From Catalinimonas alkaloidigena (lineage in GTDB: Bacteria; Bacteroidota; Bacteroidia; Cytophagales; Flexibacteraceae), in contig NZ_FNFO01000004.1 in NCBI RefSeq assembly GCF_900100765.1, positions 558,001 to 622,000 on the forward strand: DNA of 64,000 nucleotides, given 5' to 3'. Below the pieces are notes generated by a model. It was not told the DNA's origin. It ran no database searches and was given only the letters and a program-made list of their open reading frames with translations. This document shows, one piece after another, positions 27,247-36,702 of this stretch. Within the stretch, counting starts at the first letter, position 1. Every line of letters starts with the position of its first letter. The position numbers and the translations under genes are program-made.

Positions 27247-28584
27247 TTGAAGTCCACAACACCTTCTTTGCAGGGCTGGCAGGCCCACAAGCATTTGCTG
27301 ACCCTCGCCTTTCCCATGATCCTGGCGAACAGCACCACGCCGTTGCTCGGGTTGGTGGACACCGCCGTGATGGGCCATATGGATTCGGCGGCCATGTTGG
27401 CGGGTGCTTCCATCGGGGCGCTCATCCTGACACAACTTTACTGGGTCTGTGGCTTTCTGCGCATGTCGACCACCGGCTTGAGTGCCCAGGCCAAGGGCAA
27501 TCCCCGGGAGCCGGTGCTGCAGTCGGCCAAGGTGCTGTGGCAGACGGCCGGCGTCGCGGCTCTGCTGGGGCTGGTGATCGTGGCGCTCCAGTGGCCGCTC
27601 TGGCAGGTGGGCATGGGGCTAGCCGCTCCGCCCGCCGAGGTCGCCACCCACGCGCAAGCCTATTTTTCGGTGCGGGTGTGGGGAGCTCCGGCGGCGCTGC
27701 TAAATCTGGTGCTGATCGGCTGGCTGGTGGGGCAACAAAAAACGCGCACGGTGCTGGTCATTCAGGTGGTCGGCAACTTGTTGAATGCCGTATCGGATCT
27801 GGTGCTGGTGCTGGGGTTGCAGATGTCGGTGCCGGGCGTAGCGCTGGCGAGCGTCCTGGCCGAGTACGCCATGATGGGCATGGCCGGGGCCTTTGCACTG
27901 CGCATGTGCGCGGGCGTAGCGCCTCACCGCGACTGGTTCAATGCGGCGGCCCGGCGCATGCTTCTTAAGCTCAACGGCAACATGCTGATCCGCAACCTGG
28001 CGCTGCAAGCCTGTCTGGCCTTCGTTACCCTGCAAGGTGCCCGACTGGGCGAAACGGCCGCCGCCGTCAATGCGCTGTTGATGCAGTTTTTTGTGTTGAT
28101 TGCCCTGGGCCTCGACGGCATTGCCTACGCCGTGGAAGCCCTGGTCGGGGAAGCGGTCGGGGCGGGACAGGCAAAGCAGGTCGTCGTCCAGACCCAACAG
28201 GGATTGCTCTGGTCAACGGTATTTGCGTTGGTCTATGCAGTTGGCTTTTTCAGCGGCGGCCCCTCCCTCCTGCGCCTCCTGACCGACCTGGACGATCTGT
28301 ACCGGGCGGCGCTTCCGTACCTGCCGCTCATGGTGGCGCTGCCTCTGCTTGCCCACTGGTGCTTTCTGTTCGACGGCGTCTTTGTCGGGCTGACGCGCTC
28401 CGCCCCCATGCGCGACACGATGGTGGTCAGTGCATTGCTGGTCTTCTTCCCCGTCTGGTGGTTCACCCGGCAGCATGGCAACGTTGCGTTGTGGTACGCC
28501 ATGCTGGCCTTTCTGCTGGCGCGGGGCATCACCCTGGGTGGGTTCTTCTGGCGACTTACACGTCGACAGGCCTGGCTCCGTTGA
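27247..28584 (+). CDS. MATE family multidrug/metabolite exporter (DinF-like)
   Basis: The 445-residue inner-membrane protein has about twelve hydrophobic segments and belongs to the MATE fold, DinF branch. It would export cationic drugs or metabolites against Na+ or H+ influx. The N terminus (LTLAFPMILANSTTPLLGLVDTAVMGHM) carries the P and D residues typical of DinF-type proteins. The internal repeat begins near RNLALQACLAFVTLQGARLG. Translation appears to begin at a TTG at 27247, since the next ATG would remove the conserved first helix. It has no functional tie to the flanking glycan loci that I can see. Confidence 0.88.
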   Translation: MKSTTPSLQGWQAHKHLLTLAFPMILANSTTPLLGLVDTAVMGHMDSAAMLAGASIGALILTQLYWVCGFLRMSTTGLSAQAKGNPREPVLQSAKVLWQTAGVAALLGLVIVALQWPLWQVGMGLAAPPAEVATHAQAYFSVRVWGAPAALLNLVLIGWLVGQQKTRTVLVIQVVGNLLNAVSDLVLVLGLQMSVPGVALASVLAEYAMMGMAGAFALRMCAGVAPHRDWFNAAARRMLLKLNGNMLIRNLALQACLAFVTLQGARLGETAAAVNALLMQFFVLIALGLDGIAYAVEALVGEAVGAGQAKQVVVQTQQGLLWSTVFALVYAVGFFSGGPSLLRLLTDLDDLYRAALPYLPLMVALPLLAHWCFLFDGVFVGLTRSAPMRDTMVVSALLVFFPVWWFTRQHGNVALWYAMLAFLLARGITLGGFFWRLTRRQAWLR

Positions 28585-28599
28585 TGCGTCTGCGCGGCG

Positions 28600-30165
28600 T
28601 TACGGGTGCTTGGTCACCTCGTCGGTGATGCGGAAGTAGTCGAAGTCTGCGTAGCCACCAGGCGTCTGGGTCGCGTAGGTAAACAACCCGAAGCGGTAGC
28701 CCATAAAGTGCGGCAAGGTGTATTCCATGTGCAACTCGTTCCCGATCCGGGTCCAGGTTTTTCCGTCGAGGCTATAGAAAAATGTCGCCACATCGCGACG
28801 GTCGCGGAAATCGCAGACGGCCCGCAGGTAGACGGTTTTCTGATCGAACGGCACTTGTTGTGCCTCTTCCGCCCGACCCGATTCGGCATTGACCATCACG
28901 AGCGATTTGCGTCCGTTTTCGTACTTCACCCCCACCCAACCGTATTTCTGTTGCAACAGCGCCAGGCCCGCCCGGTCGCCTTCTTTCAAGTGAGAAACGT
29001 CAAGGGCAGTCGTCCCGGCGCATTCCGGCCCGATGGTGCGCTGCGTCAGCATGTTGCGGACTAACATCAACGTGGTATCGACCCGCCCGGTGGTCAGGCG
29101 TAAGAAACCCTTGCGCCCGGTAAGCGACCAGTGCTCGTTGTCGGGATTGTGGTTCCACTGCCAGACCAGCGGCAGGGCAGGCTCGCCTTTTTTCCGGGTA
29201 AATTCGTCGGAATGCACCAGTCCGGGAATCAGTCCCTTCGTGGCGGGCAAGCCTTCCAGCGTGTCGGGTACTTTGCCGTCGATCCCCAGCACCGGCCAGC
29301 CGTCTTGCCAGGTCACCGGCACCAGATACGGGATGCGGCCCACCGCCCCGTAATCGCGAAACAGGTACGCGTACCAGTCGCCGGCGGGTGTGTCGATCAA
29401 CCCGCCCTGCGCTACGCCTTTGTCCTGCAGGGCGACGCGGCCTTCGTAAGGACCGGTAATTTGGTCGGCCCGGTGGATCAGAACGGTGCGCATGCCCCCT
29501 TTGGGCCAGACGATGTTGAACAGGTAGTATTTCCCCTTCACCTTAAACAGCTGAGAGCCCTCCGCATTCAGGCCGATGTTCGGCCCGGCGGGAGCGTTGG
29601 CGTTTTCGATCAGTACACGTTCGGTGCCTTCTTTCACGCCCGAGAGGTCGCTTTTTAGTTCCACCATGCGCAGCGTGCCGCCACCCCAGATCATGTACAC
29701 CTTCCCGTCATCATCGAAAAAAATCGTGTGGTCATGGTAAGAGGGCGCAAACGAAGCGACCTGCCAGGGACCTTGCTCCGGATCTTTCGTCGAGAAGATG
29801 TAGGTCTTGCCGGTAGTTTGCGCGAACGTGGAGACATAGAACGTGCCGTTGTGGTGGCGGAGGCAACTGGCCCACGAGCCGCGTCCGTAGGTGCTCTTCC
29901 CGTTCATCAGGTTCAGGTCGTCCTGATCGGCGAGGGTGTCGTAGGCATAACCGATCAGTTCCCAGTTGACCAGATCGGTCGATTTCATGATGGGCACACC
30001 CGGGCTCATGTGCATGGTGGTGCTGCTCATGTAGTAAGTGTCGCCGACGCGTATCATCGACAGGTCGGGGACGTCGGCGTGGAGGATGGGATTCTGTGCG
30101 CGGAGGGTACCTGCCCCCCAAAACGCTACCAACATCCACAGGAAGGCGATTCGCTGAAAAATCAT
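28600..30165 (-). CDS. GH43 family glycosidase (xylosidase / arabinofuranosidase) with C-terminal beta-sandwich
   Basis: The 521-residue periplasmic or surface enzyme has a signal peptide (to about residue 23, RAQ) and a five-bladed propeller GH43 domain (about 25-310). The catalytic residues are visible: base D34 (DVPDLSMI), pKa modulator D145 (YHDHTIFFDDDG) and acid E202 (NAEGSQLFK). A C-terminal concanavalin-like domain (about 325-515; ending ADFDYFRI) contributes to the active site in GH43 beta-xylosidases of this shape. It likely cuts xylose or arabinose from xylo-oligosaccharides. It is the last gene of the xylan locus, 116 bases downstream of the esterase gene and convergent with the MATE gene. 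Confidence 0.9.
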   Translation of the reverse strand: MIFQRIAFLWMLVAFWGAGTLRAQNPILHADVPDLSMIRVGDTYYMSSTTMHMSPGVPIMKSTDLVNWELIGYAYDTLADQDDLNLMNGKSTYGRGSWASCLRHHNGTFYVSTFAQTTGKTYIFSTKDPEQGPWQVASFAPSYHDHTIFFDDDGKVYMIWGGGTLRMVELKSDLSGVKEGTERVLIENANAPAGPNIGLNAEGSQLFKVKGKYYLFNIVWPKGGMRTVLIHRADQITGPYEGRVALQDKGVAQGGLIDTPAGDWYAYLFRDYGAVGRIPYLVPVTWQDGWPVLGIDGKVPDTLEGLPATKGLIPGLVHSDEFTRKKGEPALPLVWQWNHNPDNEHWSLTGRKGFLRLTTGRVDTTLMLVRNMLTQRTIGPECAGTTALDVSHLKEGDRAGLALLQQKYGWVGVKYENGRKSLVMVNAESGRAEEAQQVPFDQKTVYLRAVCDFRDRRDVATFFYSLDGKTWTRIGNELHMEYTLPHFMGYRFGLFTYATQTPGGYADFDYFRITDEVTKHP

Positions 30166-30262
30166 TCGTTTCTATTTTCGCTAAGAAGTTCGATGGGTTC
30201 ACGCAAGTACGTAGCCCCTCCCGGTCCAGCCGGAAGCGTTGTGGTGCTTTTGTGGCACGACG

Positions 30263-30280
30263 CCTACACCCCCGTGTAGG
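30263..30280 (-). terminator. stem-loop after the esterase gene
   Basis: A perfect 7-base stem (CCTACAC with GTGTAGG, four-base loop) starts two bases past the esterase stop codon. There is no T-run. It may stabilise or attenuate the message before the last GH43 gene. Confidence 0.4.
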
Positions 30281-30281
30281 A

Positions 30282-32276
30282 TTATTTTCCTTCGTCGGTG
30301 CGGAACGGTGAGGCCGGAAGCCCTTCCTGGTTGTACAGATTGGCGCCGCGCGGATTGTCCGCCCAGGCGTAGCGCACGTACCGGGGGTTCGGCACCTGGT
30401 CGCTCCACACCACCACCGTGTTGCCCTCGATTTTGGCATGTGCCCAGACAAACTTCTTGTCCTCTCCGGCGATGGCAAACCACTTCAGGTCCTCTCCGTC
30501 GTGCGACACCAAGCCGCTTCCCACCTGATCGAACTGAAGCACCATCCGGTCGCCTTTGATCTCGGACGAACGGTACAGCGGGCCGGAATACACCACGTCC
30601 TGGCGACCATACGCCACGTTCAGGGCCGCCAGGGCCAACCGGTCGCCAACGGGCTTTTTGTTGTCGGGATGGATGTCGTTCCACTCCCCGAGGTCGATGG
30701 CCACGGCCATGCCCGTATGAGGCACGTGCAGGCTTTTCAGCTGCGCCTCTCGCAACCGGGCCCAACTGCTTTCGGAGGGTTGGTAGTCCACGTCCATAAA
30801 GTTGGGGAGTTGCACGAACAAAAAGGGCAGGTCGGGCTGGCCGGTCTGGTTCCGCCAGTCGGCAATCTGGGCGGGTTGCAACTGTTCGTATTCTTCCGGC
30901 CGCCCGGCGTTGCTTTCGCCCTGGTACCAAATGCCTCCCTTGAGCGTGACCGGCAACAACGGCGCAACCATGCCGTTGAACAGGGCCGTCGGCTGGTTCT
31001 GTGCCGAAATGCCCCCGGGAGGGGCCGCGTTGTTGCGGGGGTAGACCGCCCCGATCTTGTACTGCCAGTGGCCCTGCAACTCGATCACCTGATCGCCGAC
31101 CGACAATTCGTACGGTTTGTCGGGCACAAAGCCGCCGCTCCATCCGTAGCTGACCACACGCACGACCAGTTCGTTTTTACCCGGCTTCAGTACGCCCGCC
31201 GGCACCGTATAGCGGCGTTGCGGGTACTGGTACGACGTGCTGCCGACCTCTACGCCGTTCACGTAGGCGACGTCGGCGTCGACAATGCGCCCCAGGGCCA
31301 GCCGGGCGGGTTTCCCCACCATCGAAGCGGGCACCGTGATTTCGCGGCGGTACCAGACCACGCCCGAGAGGTTTTTCAGGCCGACGTTCTGCCAGAAACC
31401 CGGCACGTCGATGGGGTACCAGTTCCGGGGTTCGTAGTCGGCCGCGTACCAAGGCGGTGTGGCCGCCAAGCCCTGGTCTTCGGGAGTACGCTTGGCTTGC
31501 TCGGCACGGACTGCCTGTGCTTCGCGGTTGATGCGGTTCACCGCCGCCGTGTCTTTGTTGCGCTCGATGGTTTCAACCAGGTCCGGAAAGGCCTGCAACC
31601 CTTCTTCGCTGGTCCACGCTTCGATGGGCGTACCACCGACGCTGGTGTTGATCAGCCCGATGGGCACGCCCTCGGCTTCGTATAACTTCTTGGCAAAGAA
31701 ATACGCGACCACCGAAAAACGACCGATGTTTTCGCGGGTGGCGGCTTTCCAGCTCCCTCCGGGCAACTCTTCGGCCGGTCCGGTCAGGTCGGTCGCGGTC
31801 GGCACCAGAAACTGACGAATCTCCAGATCGTTGGCCTGCGCCACCGCCTCGGCATACCGCTCCTGGTGCAGTTCCATGTAGTGCACCATGTTCGACTGGC
31901 CCGCGCACAACCACACATCGCCCACCAGCACGTTGCGCAGGGTGATCTGATTCGTCGCCGAAATGTCCATCGTGTAGGGGCCTCCGGCCTTCAGCGGTCG
32001 GGTACGCACCTGCCACTTGCCGTCCGTTCCGGTTTTGGCCTTGTAGCGCTTTCCCTGAAAGCGGATGCTCACTTGCTCGCCGGGCGCAGCCCAGCCCCAG
32101 AGTTGCACGGGTTTGTCGCGCTGCACCACCATGCTGTCGCTGATCAGCCGCGGTAGTCTCACCTGCCCGTAGAGCGTGGTGGACCCCAGCAAGCTACACA
32201 GGCCGACAAAGACGAGTTTTTTCAGGAGTTTGGGGAAGGGCGAAAAGGCAGACAGGTACGGCAGAGAGGTGTTCAC
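30282..32276 (-). CDS. SGNH-type sialate O-acetylesterase family protein, probable xylan acetylesterase
   Basis: The exported enzyme of about 664 residues is annotated by family as sialate O-acetylesterase, but such proteins in xylan loci act on acetylated xylan (CE20-like). The signal peptide is KLVFVGLCSLLGSTTLYGQ. The SGNH nucleophile is S128 in CAGQSNM, and the Asp-His pair is D534/H536 in WNDIHPDN. A jelly-roll domain is inserted between about residues 250 and 400 (GFWQNVGLKNLSGVVWYRREI). The start is most likely the GTG at 32276; an ATG at 32375 would add 33 residues unlike a signal peptide. It lies between GH95 and GH43 in the locus, where deacetylation would expose the backbone. Confidence 0.85.
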   Translation of the reverse strand: MNTSLPYLSAFSPFPKLLKKLVFVGLCSLLGSTTLYGQVRLPRLISDSMVVQRDKPVQLWGWAAPGEQVSIRFQGKRYKAKTGTDGKWQVRTRPLKAGGPYTMDISATNQITLRNVLVGDVWLCAGQSNMVHYMELHQERYAEAVAQANDLEIRQFLVPTATDLTGPAEELPGGSWKAATRENIGRFSVVAYFFAKKLYEAEGVPIGLINTSVGGTPIEAWTSEEGLQAFPDLVETIERNKDTAAVNRINREAQAVRAEQAKRTPEDQGLAATPPWYAADYEPRNWYPIDVPGFWQNVGLKNLSGVVWYRREITVPASMVGKPARLALGRIVDADVAYVNGVEVGSTSYQYPQRRYTVPAGVLKPGKNELVVRVVSYGWSGGFVPDKPYELSVGDQVIELQGHWQYKIGAVYPRNNAAPPGGISAQNQPTALFNGMVAPLLPVTLKGGIWYQGESNAGRPEEYEQLQPAQIADWRNQTGQPDLPFLFVQLPNFMDVDYQPSESSWARLREAQLKSLHVPHTGMAVAIDLGEWNDIHPDNKKPVGDRLALAALNVAYGRQDVVYSGPLYRSSEIKGDRMVLQFDQVGSGLVSHDGEDLKWFAIAGEDKKFVWAHAKIEGNTVVVWSDQVPNPRYVRYAWADNPRGANLYNQEGLPASPFRTDEGK

Positions 32277-32419
32277 AAGAGGTGGTTTTGGTAGAAGATC
32301 AACAGATCGCCTTTCGGCAGCATAACACGGTTTTATCGTGTGTACGGAAATACGGTAAACAAACAAGACGGGCAAGGTAATTCGCAGCTGCGACTCGCAG
32401 CCGTCTCCCGCGCGCTTTT

Positions 32420-34924
32420 CTAGCGCGTCCGTGTGAAAACATAGCGTTTCCCTTTTTCAGTTTCCACCTCGTACAGGCGGGTGTCGGAGGTCGGCGCGGG
32501 TCCCGTTGTCGCGCCATCGGCGACGAGGGGCGTTTTGATAGCCGCCGTCCGGTAAAAAGGATTGGGATTTTCGCCGGTGGCTTCGTTCAGCGTCGTGCCC
32601 TCCTCAGCCTGAAGGGTCTGCGTCGTACGGAGACGCAACACGCCCCCCAAATTCGAGGTCACCACGAGGCGCTCCACGTTGCCATCGGACCAGGTCAGCT
32701 CGTCGAGGGTAAATCCACCCCGGGCCCGCAGCCCCGTTACCGTGCCTTGCGGCCAGGCGTCGGGCAGGGCCGGCAGTAGCTGCACGGCCCCGTCGTGGCT
32801 CTGCACCAGCATCTCGGCGATCCCGGCGGTACAACCAAAGTTGCCGTCGATCTGGAACGGCGGATGAGCGTCCAACAGGTTGGGATACGTGCCGCCGCCG
32901 TGTTCGCCCTCGCCCTGACCCGCCGGTGAGAGCTGATCCTGAATCAGCCGGTAGGCCCGGTTGCCGTCCAACAGGCGCGCCCAGAAGTTGACCTTCCAGC
33001 CCATCGACCAGCCCGTCGATTTATCGCCGCGCGCCACCAGCGAGGTGTGGGCGGCCGCAAACAGGTCCGGGTGCCGGAGGGGGGAAATCTGGTTGCTGGG
33101 GTACAGCCCGTACAAGTGTGAAATGTGGCGGTGCTTGTCGTCTTCCCGGTCCCAGTCCTGCATCCATTCCTGCAACTGCCCCCACCGACCAATCTGCATG
33201 GGCGGCAGGCGATCCAGTCTGGCCTGCACGGTGTCGACAAAGGTCGCATCGCGGTTTAGTATGCCGGCCGCCTGAATCAGGTTGGAAAACACGTCGAACA
33301 CCAGTTGGTTGTCCATCGTGGTTCCGGCAGCCATCGAGCCGCCGTGCGGGTGTGAGTTCTCCGGCGACATGGAGGGCGCTACCACCAGCCAGTGGTGACT
33401 CGGCTCTTCCTGCAACACGTCGACGTAAAAAGTCGCTGCGCCTTTCAGCAACGGATAGACGTCCCGTAGAAAAGCTTCGTCGCCGGAAAAAAGGTAACGC
33501 TGCCACAGGTGCTGCGACAGCCACGCGCCACCCATCGGCCAAAGCCCGTAATAAGCGCCGTCGACCGGGCCGGTGATGCGCCACACGTCGGTGTTGTGGT
33601 GGACCGCCCAGCCCCGGGCGCCGTACATCTGCGTGGCACTTTCCTGCCCGGTGACCGACAGTTCCTTGAGCATGGCGAACAGCGGCTCGTGCATCTCGGG
33701 GAGGTGGGTCACCTCAGCCGGCCAGTAGTTCATCTCGGTGTTGATGTTGATGGTGTACTTGCTGTCCCACGGCGGAAAGAGCTGATCGTTCCAGATGCCC
33801 TGCAAATTGGCGGGCTGGCCGCCCGGCTGCGAGCTGGAGATGAGCAGATAACGCCCGTATTGAAAGTACAGCGACACCAGACCAGGATCGTGCCCCGTCG
33901 CGAACTCCCGCAGGCGCTCGTCGGTCGGCTTCTGCAGCGAGTCGGTCGTGCCCAGGTCAAGCGAAACCCGGTCGAAAAACTTCCGGTAGTACGCGCTGTG
34001 GGCCGCTTTCGCTGCCGGATAAGGCGTTTGCTGCGCGGCCTGCAACCGGTCGGCGGCGCGTTGCGCAGCGTTGCCCGTCAGATCGTGGTAGTTGTTGAAG
34101 TTGGTCCCGACCGACAGGTAAAGTGTGGCGGCATCGGCCCCCTGGATCTGCAACGCGCTATCGGTCGTAACCACCTGTCCTCCTTCCACCTGCGGCTGTA
34201 CCAGCGCCTGAAACGCCACTTGCCCGGTTTTGTTGTCGGCACGGCCCGACGTGCCGGACAGCACCAACTGCTGCCCCGCCGTTTGCACCTGGTGGGTCTT
34301 CTGCGGCGTTTCCACCCGCACGTTGAAGGTCAGGCTACCGGGCCGGTCGGCTTCCAGCCGCACCACGATCACGTCGTCGGGAAAGGAGGCAAACACCTCC
34401 CGCCGGTACTGCACATCGCCCACCCGGTAACTGACGGACGCCACGGCCGTGCCAATGTCCAGATCCCGGTAATAGTCGGTTGGGTTTTCGTGGCCGGGAA
34501 ACTCCAGGAATACGTTGCCTACCGTCTGGTACGGCATGCCGTAGTTGTTGTCTTCCGTTGGGTGGCGGGGCAGCACTCGGTTGCCCAGATCCTGCGCCTC
34601 CTGGTACTTCCCCTCAAAGAGCAACCGGCGGATGTCGGGCAGCGCCCCCTTCAGCGCCGGAATCAGGTTGTTGCCGGGCTCTCCGGCCCACACCGTCTCT
34701 TCGTTCAGTTGGAGGCGTTCCTGCCCGGCCCCGCCGAACAGCATTACGCCCAGCCGCCCGTTGCCGAGGGGCAGCGCCTCGTTCCAGTCGGCGGCGGGGG
34801 TATTGTACCAGAGTTTGAGCGGAGCAGATGCCGCCTCGGTCGGTGTTTTTGTGTCCTGAACGGTGCTGCACCCGGAGCACAGCAGAAATAAGCCAGCCAC
34901 TAGTGTGGCAACTAAACATCGCAT
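32420..34924 (-). CDS. GH95 family alpha-L-fucosidase / alpha-L-galactosidase lipoprotein
   Basis: The 834-residue lipoprotein has a lipobox LLCSGC and a GH95 N-terminal beta domain opening LWYNTPAADWNEALPLGNGRLG. The (alpha/alpha)6 catalytic domain keeps all residues known from BbAfcA: N393 and N395 (NINTEMNYW), general acid E522 (SPENSH) and D693 (QIDGNFGCTAGI). GH95 includes 1,2-alpha-L-fucosidases and alpha-L-galactosidases. In Bacteroides ovatus a GH95 alpha-L-galactosidase serves in the locus for complex corn xylan, so L-galactose removal is the favoured role here. The ATG at 34924 places the signal at the N terminus. Confidence 0.9.
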   Translation of the reverse strand: MRCLVATLVAGLFLLCSGCSTVQDTKTPTEAASAPLKLWYNTPAADWNEALPLGNGRLGVMLFGGAGQERLQLNEETVWAGEPGNNLIPALKGALPDIRRLLFEGKYQEAQDLGNRVLPRHPTEDNNYGMPYQTVGNVFLEFPGHENPTDYYRDLDIGTAVASVSYRVGDVQYRREVFASFPDDVIVVRLEADRPGSLTFNVRVETPQKTHQVQTAGQQLVLSGTSGRADNKTGQVAFQALVQPQVEGGQVVTTDSALQIQGADAATLYLSVGTNFNNYHDLTGNAAQRAADRLQAAQQTPYPAAKAAHSAYYRKFFDRVSLDLGTTDSLQKPTDERLREFATGHDPGLVSLYFQYGRYLLISSSQPGGQPANLQGIWNDQLFPPWDSKYTININTEMNYWPAEVTHLPEMHEPLFAMLKELSVTGQESATQMYGARGWAVHHNTDVWRITGPVDGAYYGLWPMGGAWLSQHLWQRYLFSGDEAFLRDVYPLLKGAATFYVDVLQEEPSHHWLVVAPSMSPENSHPHGGSMAAGTTMDNQLVFDVFSNLIQAAGILNRDATFVDTVQARLDRLPPMQIGRWGQLQEWMQDWDREDDKHRHISHLYGLYPSNQISPLRHPDLFAAAHTSLVARGDKSTGWSMGWKVNFWARLLDGNRAYRLIQDQLSPAGQGEGEHGGGTYPNLLDAHPPFQIDGNFGCTAGIAEMLVQSHDGAVQLLPALPDAWPQGTVTGLRARGGFTLDELTWSDGNVERLVVTSNLGGVLRLRTTQTLQAEEGTTLNEATGENPNPFYRTAAIKTPLVADGATTGPAPTSDTRLYEVETEKGKRYVFTRTR

Positions 34925-35409
34925 GGAAAAACGGTTATAAATGATCGGTACGCCCTCCGGCAAGTTCATGTGTGATCAAAAGATGTGTTAAGGCAGTGAT
35001 GAAGTCAGCCCCGCGCATTACATAGAGACCCTCGCTTGTCAAAAACAACTCACCGACCAGCCGAAAACTTTGCTCCCCCTGGTACCTTCACCATCCGGGC
35101 GATTGCGTCAGTGCCCACTCATAGCTCATTTCGCTGGCTGCGATCATCCGAAAAATCATCGCTCTTCTTGGGCTGTCACTACTCCGAGAGTATCATTCGC
35201 TTCTTGTCCTTCTATGCATCGAGCTTCGGTAGAAAGCTCCCTTCGCCCTCTTCCTGAAATGCTCTGAGAAATAGAAACGAAGCCGAGAGAAGTCCGGGAC
35301 AGTTGTTTTCTCCTGTAAATAAAGACTTTGCTCAACCGCTTGTCTACCCTTGCACATCGAAGTGCCCTGATCGATCCTTAGATTCCTGACGTTCATGCGA
35401 GCCGAATAC
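34925..35409. other. gene-free spacer inside the xylan locus
   Basis: This stretch between the GH95 and GH10 genes holds only short open frames with no family resemblance. It looks less GC-rich than its flanks. I found no -33/-7 pair of good quality in front of the GH95 gene, and no terminator after the GH10 gene. It may be a degraded remnant or a long untranslated spacer. Confidence 0.5.
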
Positions 35410-36546
35410 TTACCGGCCCGACGTGGCGGCGGCTTCTTTCGCAATGGCCCTGACCACCGCTTTGGGGCGGTTTTGCCGGTCCAGCAACAGCGGATAGTCG
35501 GTGCGCCCCCGGATGGGCCAGTTGTTGCGCCACGAGTCTCCGTCGTTCACGCCCCAGAGCGTGACCCGCGAAATTTTATCCTGGTGTTTGAGAAACAGTT
35601 TGAAGAAATCCAGACAGCGCTGGTCGAACGCCTGGCTCACCGAATCGGGCAGGCCATTCGGATAAGGGTTCATCTTTTCGCTGTAGGCGGCGTTGGCCGA
35701 CACTTCGGCACCCGCATTTTGCCACGGCGAAGGCAGCACGGTCAGGTCGAATTCGGTGATCATCACCTTCACCCCCAGGGCCGCAAACGCCTCCAGGCTC
35801 TGCTCGAAATCGCTCAGTGCCGGGTAGTCCAGCCCCACGTGCCCCTGCATGCCGATGCCGTCGATCCGTACGCCCTGCTGCTGGAGTTTTTGCACCATCC
35901 GCACCACGCCCGCCCGCTTGCCGGCGTTGGCCATCGAGTAGTCGTTGTAGTACAATTCGGCTTCGGGGTCGGCCGCGTGGGCAAATTCGAAGGCCAACCG
36001 CACGAAGTCCTCACCGATGATCTGGTAGAACTTGCTGTCGCGCCAGGAGCCGTCGTCGAGAATGGCCTCGTTCACCACATCCCAGCCCTTCACACGGCCT
36101 TTGTATCGCCCCACCACGGTCGAAATGTGGTTGCGCATGCGCTCGATCAGCACTTCCCGCGACACGTCCTTGCCTTGGTCGTCGACAAAAAACCAACGGG
36201 GGGCCTGCGAGTGCCAGATGAGCGTGTGCCCCGTTACCCACAGGTTGTTCCGCTCGCCGAGGTCGACAAACCGGTCGGCCAGGGTAAAGTTGAACTCGCC
36301 CTCGCGCGGCTGGATCTGGCCACTTTTCATGCAGTTTTCGGCCACAATGGCGTTAAAGTGGCGGGTAATCACGGGGAGCGCCTCCGCGTCGCGGCCGGTA
36401 ATCTGGGCGGTGTTCAGCGCCGTACCCAAGTAAAATTTTCCGGCCAGTGCATCTTTCAGGGCAGGTTCGGCCGGGGGCGGAGGCGGCTGCGCCACGGCGC
36501 AGGCCAGGCACAAAAAAATGCCCAGCGGAATCAGTTTCAGGTTCAT
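35410..36546 (-). CDS. GH10 endo-beta-1,4-xylanase
   Basis: The 378-residue secreted xylanase has a signal peptide ending near VAQ and a proline run before the single GH10 (beta/alpha)8 barrel. The catalytic pair is E160 in DVVNEAI (acid/base) and E265 in ITEFDL (nucleophile). Other family marks are [25 protein letters not shown] and [10 protein letters not shown]. It cuts internal beta-1,4-xylosyl bonds. No lipobox is seen, so it is more likely periplasmic than the CBM-bearing GH10 encoded further upstream. The start is the ATG at 36546; the frame is open to 36594, but the extra part is not signal-like. Confidence 0.93.
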   Translation of the reverse strand: MNLKLIPLGIFLCLACAVAQPPPPPAEPALKDALAGKFYLGTALNTAQITGRDAEALPVITRHFNAIVAENCMKSGQIQPREGEFNFTLADRFVDLGERNNLWVTGHTLIWHSQAPRWFFVDDQGKDVSREVLIERMRNHISTVVGRYKGRVKGWDVVNEAILDDGSWRDSKFYQIIGEDFVRLAFEFAHAADPEAELYYNDYSMANAGKRAGVVRMVQKLQQQGVRIDGIGMQGHVGLDYPALSDFEQSLEAFAALGVKVMITEFDLTVLPSPWQNAGAEVSANAAYSEKMNPYPNGLPDSVSQAFDQRCLDFFKLFLKHQDKISRVTLWGVNDGDSWRNNWPIRGRTDYPLLLDRQNRPKAVVRAIAKEAAATSGR

Positions 36547-36610
36547 AGTCAACGTTAGGTTTGGTTGGTTGCTGCGCCACCCATGCCAGCTCAACGAGAC
36601 GGCGGGCGCT

Positions 36611-36662
36611 AAAAAAAAGAGCGTTGTAGCACACGGTTGGCGCTGCCGTATGGCGCCACCGT
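36611..36662 (-). terminator. stem-loop and T-run between the GH62 and GH10 genes
   Basis: Ten base pairs with one bulge (36633-36643 with 36653-36662) are followed on the minus strand, after 14 bases, by a run of eight T (ending at 36611). The gap between stem and T-run is longer than ideal, so only partial termination is likely. Confidence 0.45.
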
Positions 36663-36702
36663 TACGTACGTAAATCGGCCGTGAGGGACTTCCCCAGTCG
36701 GT

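Noticed and set aside
26307-27425. Upstream extension of the FecR frame over the sigma factor gene
   Set aside because: The extension overlaps the ECF sigma gene in another phase and has no relation to known FecR N termini. The GTG at 26306 gives a standard FecR length.
35193-35444. Short minus-strand frame in the spacer between GH95 and GH10
   Set aside because: It overlaps the end of the GH10 gene, has no ribosome site or family resemblance, and its composition is irregular.
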